7,410 nucleotides of DNA from Bacillota bacterium (lineage in GTDB: Bacteria > Bacillota > Clostridia > Lachnospirales > Lachnospiraceae), in contig JAEWPN010000131.1 in the NCBI GenBank assembly GCA_023399455.1, positions 1 to 7,410 of the forward strand, read 5' to 3'. Positions within the stretch are counted from its first letter, which is position 1, and each line of letters starts with the position of its first letter. Positions 5,416 through 7,410 of this stretch are shown here, piece after piece. Both the position numbers and the translations under genes were made by a program. The notes below the pieces were generated by a model. That model did no database searches. It saw only the letters and a list, made by a program, of their open reading frames with translations, and was not told the origin of the DNA.

Positions 5416-7056
5416 TCAGTTTACTCCGGTAAGTGCTGCGAGTTTAGTGTAAATCTGAGTATTGTCATAGTATCCTCCGAAATCCTCCTGCCCAGGTCCC
5501 ATAGCAAATACTTCTACAGGAAGTCCGGTATGGGCATAGGAAGAAAAGCTGATGCCGGATTTGTTATTCAGCAAATGAGTGATCGTTACAGTAAGAGGCT
5601 CGTAAGACCCGTACAGCACATATTCTTCCTGTGAAAATTCTTTCTCCTCGCCGGTACGGCTCATAGTAGTTTCATAAGCCTTCTTAAGCTTCTCATATTC
5701 GTAATCTGTCAGCACCAGAGCGCCGGTATCCTCAGATTCAGGGTGTTTATCCGCACTATCCTTTTGAGAAGTCTTATCACCGCCTTCTGTAATAGGTGTC
5801 TCCAGCCCGAATAACTCCGTAATGTCCTTCATCACCGTATCAAAGTCTGACTTGTTTTCCTTATAACCCTTCACATAGTCACTGTCAAACTTGGCGTAAG
5901 AAATATGCTGGTTGGAAATATTTGTAAGGAAGGTATCATAATCCGTTCCCGCATAACCTATGGTGAGGCCGCCGGTCTCATGGTCTCCGGTTACCAGAAT
6001 CAATGTTTCCTCCGGATGCTTCTCATAAAACTTCACGGCCACAGCCACAGCTTCGTCCAGAGCTAATGTATCCGTCAGAGTGGCTGCCGCATCGTTGGCA
6101 TGGCAGGCCCAGTCAATCTTACCGCCCTCACACATCATAAAGAAACCTTTTTCGGAATCCTCCATCACACTGATTCCCTTTTCCACATAATCTGCCAGAG
6201 ACCAGTCTCCCTCTTCTCTGTCCATATCATAATCCATAGCATCTGCATCCGCCAAATGCTCATCTATTATGATAGCCTTATCCACATCAGCGGAAACTGC
6301 CTCGGCTTCGGCCTGGGTCTTCACTACCGTATAGCTCGCCTGCTCAGCCAGCATGTACAGATCTTCCTTATCCTTGTCATTACCCGTAGGTTTCAACAGT
6401 GCCCCGCCGGCAAAATAATCAAAGTCACTGGCTATCATTTCCAGACCTATTTCATAGTAAGCATTTCTGGAAGGCTGATGACAGTAAAATGCGGCCGGAG
6501 TGGCATGGTTAATATTTACAGAAGATATGATACCAATCTCATAATCCTTCTGTTTCTTAAGCTTTTCTGCAATAGTTTCATATGAAATGGTTCCGGTCTC
6601 ATCCATATTAATGGTTCCGCTGTAAGTCTTGTAACCGGTAGAAATAGACGTTGCCGTAGATGCAGAATCGGGGCAGAAAGAAGTGCTGTCATAGGTCTGA
6701 GCAGAACCCGCCACCGGAAAGTTCATCATATTCAGATTGTTTTTTGACTCCAGAATATCATTTCCATTCGTATCAGCAACGGCACTCAGGTAATAATTTG
6801 TCAATTGAATCTGGGGATAACTCATTCCGTCACCAATAAACAGAAATATGTACTTAGGTGATATGGCTTCCGCAGTCTCGGCTTCTGTTTCGATCTGGTC
6901 AGGCGCTGCCACAACCTCCACGCTTTCTTCTGACACCGGCACCTCGCGGCTTTCCACGACTTTCTCCGCTTCGGTATTTCCGCAACCTGCGAGTACGGAT
7001 GTGCTGAGCATCAATACTCCAAGCAGAGCAGTTAGTTGGTGTAATCTTCTTTTCAT
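5416..7056 (-). CDS. Lipoprotein alkaline phosphatase (PhoA-type)
   Basis: A 546-aa secreted phosphomonoesterase of the classical metal-dependent alkaline phosphatase family, expected to release phosphate from organic esters at the cell surface. A lipoprotein signal ends LSTSVLAGC, with lipidated Cys25, then an acidic Ser/Glu/Val-rich linker to about 65. Active-site elements are all present: IGDGMS (Asp76), PDSASTATS with nucleophile Ser131, HATPAAF (His184, Thr186), SRNAY (Arg197), CEGGKIDWACH (Glu310, Asp315, His319), TGDHE (Asp358, His359) and YAHTG (His509). Asp153 and Lys328 of E. coli PhoA correspond to His184 and Trp316. About 150 residues separate His359 from His509, an insertion compared with the E. 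coli enzyme. I start at 7056 because GAGGAGGAG lies 3 nt before it; a longer frame adds 19 residues without a signal sequence. First gene of an operon with YibE/F; possible Pho box upstream. Confidence 0.93.
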   Translation of the reverse strand: MKRRLHQLTALLGVLMLSTSVLAGCGNTEAEKVVESREVPVSEESVEVVAAPDQIETEAETAEAISPKYIFLFIGDGMSYPQIQLTNYYLSAVADTNGNDILESKNNLNMMNFPVAGSAQTYDSTSFCPDSASTATSISTGYKTYSGTINMDETGTISYETIAEKLKKQKDYEIGIISSVNINHATPAAFYCHQPSRNAYYEIGLEMIASDFDYFAGGALLKPTGNDKDKEDLYMLAEQASYTVVKTQAEAEAVSADVDKAIIIDEHLADADAMDYDMDREEGDWSLADYVEKGISVMEDSEKGFFMMCEGGKIDWACHANDAAATLTDTLALDEAVAVAVKFYEKHPEETLILVTGDHETGGLTIGYAGTDYDTFLTNISNQHISYAKFDSDYVKGYKENKSDFDTVMKDITELFGLETPITEGGDKTSQKDSADKHPESEDTGALVLTDYEYEKLKKAYETTMSRTGEEKEFSQEEYVLYGSYEPLTVTITHLLNNKSGISFSSYAHTGLPVEVFAMGPGQEDFGGYYDNTQIYTKLAALTGVN

Positions 7057-7120
7057 AGACTCCTCCTCATCTTGTTGATAAAAATTTTCTGTTTCCGCGA
7101 TAAAGCTTATCATATTTTCT

Positions 7121-7169
7121 ATTTTATCTTCTATCTGTCAGAGGTAAGCAGCTCGTAAGATTTATGTAA
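7121..7169 (-). promoter_or_regulatory. Candidate PhoP box and promoter of the phosphatase operon
   Basis: On the minus strand, TTACATA (7169-7163), TTACGAG (7158-7152) and TTACCTC (7147-7141) are direct repeats at exact 11-bp periods, with 4-bp gaps. Response regulators of the PhoB/PhoP group bind tandem repeats with 11-bp spacing, and Bacillus boxes are TTAACA-like. The last repeat ends 14 nt before TAAAAT (7126-7121), a plausible -10, and no good -35 is present, as expected for an activated promoter. The match is to spacing and TTA only, so it is a candidate. Confidence 0.5.
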
Positions 7170-7198
7170 AAACAGAAAAACCGGGTTGTACAAGCGCA

Positions 7199-7219
7199 AA
7201 ATACTGCGCAGCAGTATTT
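7199..7219. repeat. Short inverted repeat, 9-bp arms
   Basis: AAATACTGC (7199-7207) and its exact complement GCAGTATTT (7211-7219) flank GCA. A third TACTGC (7232-7237) lies close by and could offer an alternative pairing. There is no U-tract on either strand. It may be the end of a transcript from beyond the window, a protein site or chance. Confidence 0.45.
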
Positions 7220-7410
7220 CTATGCATAAATTACTGCTATGAAGCCGCCGGCCGAATAGTAAAATCTATGTCAGGAAATCGACAATCTTGAGTTTCCGTA
7301 AAATGTAATTTTTAAAAAATATAACTTCTCCTAAAGTACCAATCTGTCTTTTTTTTGAAAAATAAAAGGACAATACTTCGAATAGAGTCACCGAAACAAG
7401 CCCCGTGGGA

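Larger units (their letters stand above)
7057..7410. other. Upstream region of the phosphatase operon, no supported gene
   Basis: The first 110 nt hold the GAGGAGGAG ribosome site (7060-7068), possible -10 hexamers TAAAAT (7126-7121) and TATGAT (7114-7109, minus strand), and the TTAC repeats described separately. The rest is AT-rich with a short GCAGTA-based hairpin. Two minus-strand frames stay open from the right edge for about 32 and 46 codons, but neither resembles a known protein and codon use gives no help, so I annotate no gene. No tRNA, riboswitch or CRISPR signature was recognised. Confidence 0.6.

Noticed and set aside
6100..6585. A 161-codon plus-strand frame inside the phosphatase gene
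   Set aside because: It is antisense to conserved active-site coding sequence, and its composition looks like a complement of that gene.
7057..7113. N-terminal extension of 19 residues on the alkaline phosphatase
   Set aside because: It would bury the lipoprotein signal peptide behind an acidic segment, and the strong GAGGAGGAG site points to the ATG at 7056.
7273..7410. Open minus-strand frames entering from the right edge
   Set aside because: Two frames are open at once for about 32 and 46 codons in AT-rich DNA, and neither shows a recognisable C-terminus.
1..7410. tRNA, rRNA, CRISPR array, insertion sequence or prophage genes
   Set aside because: I saw no cloverleaf, repeat-spacer pattern, transposase, integrase or phage structural motif on either strand.

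Overview
The window reads like chromosomal DNA of a low-to-mid-GC Gram-positive anaerobe of the Clostridia, plausibly Lachnospiraceae. The grounds are GGAGG-type ribosome binding sites, TTGACA/TATAAT-type promoters, U-tailed intrinsic terminators, a lipoprotein-type alkaline phosphatase, a YibE/F protein, an XRE-DUF3169 pair and an Lsa-like ABC-F protein. The taxon is an inference; no rRNA or other marker gene is present.

Layout. (1) 62-946 (+): an AraC-family regulator. Its stop overlaps, tail to tail, the stop of (2) 943-2502 (-), an Lsa-type ABC-F ribosome-protection ATPase expected to act against lincosamides, streptogramin A and pleuromutilins. (3) 2503-2861: no conventional gene, but a roughly 320-nt regulated leader for the ABC-F gene. 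It holds a near-consensus promoter, a six-codon upstream ORF with a good Shine-Dalgarno, an intrinsic terminator and two mutually exclusive long-range helices. Together these form a complete transcription attenuator. (4) 2891-3922 (-): a two-gene operon of a 68-aa XRE repressor and a six-helix DUF3169 membrane protein, under a promoter that overlaps two perfect palindromes sharing one half-site. (5) 3923-4259: this operator region, a perfect 24-bp inverted repeat of unknown role (4087-4142) and the terminator of the next operon. (6) 4260-7056 (-): an operon of a lipid-anchored alkaline phosphatase followed four bases later by a YibE/F polytopic membrane protein. (7) 7057-7410: upstream DNA with three TTAC direct repeats at exact 11-bp spacing (candidate PhoP box), a short hairpin and no gene I can support.

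How it works together. The window looks like three independent regulated units rather than one pathway: antibiotic-inducible ribosome protection, an autoregulated XRE/membrane-protein pair, and probable phosphate scavenging. The most interesting element is the ABC-F leader. Strand 1 (2781-2790, the last codons of the short uORF) can pair with strand 2 (2689-2698). Strand 2 can instead be part of a 14-bp helix with the 3' half of the terminator (2577-2590). A ribosome stalled by drug on the uORF would hide strand 1, free strand 2, break the terminator and switch the resistance gene on. The base pairing is read directly from sequence; the induction mechanism is inference.
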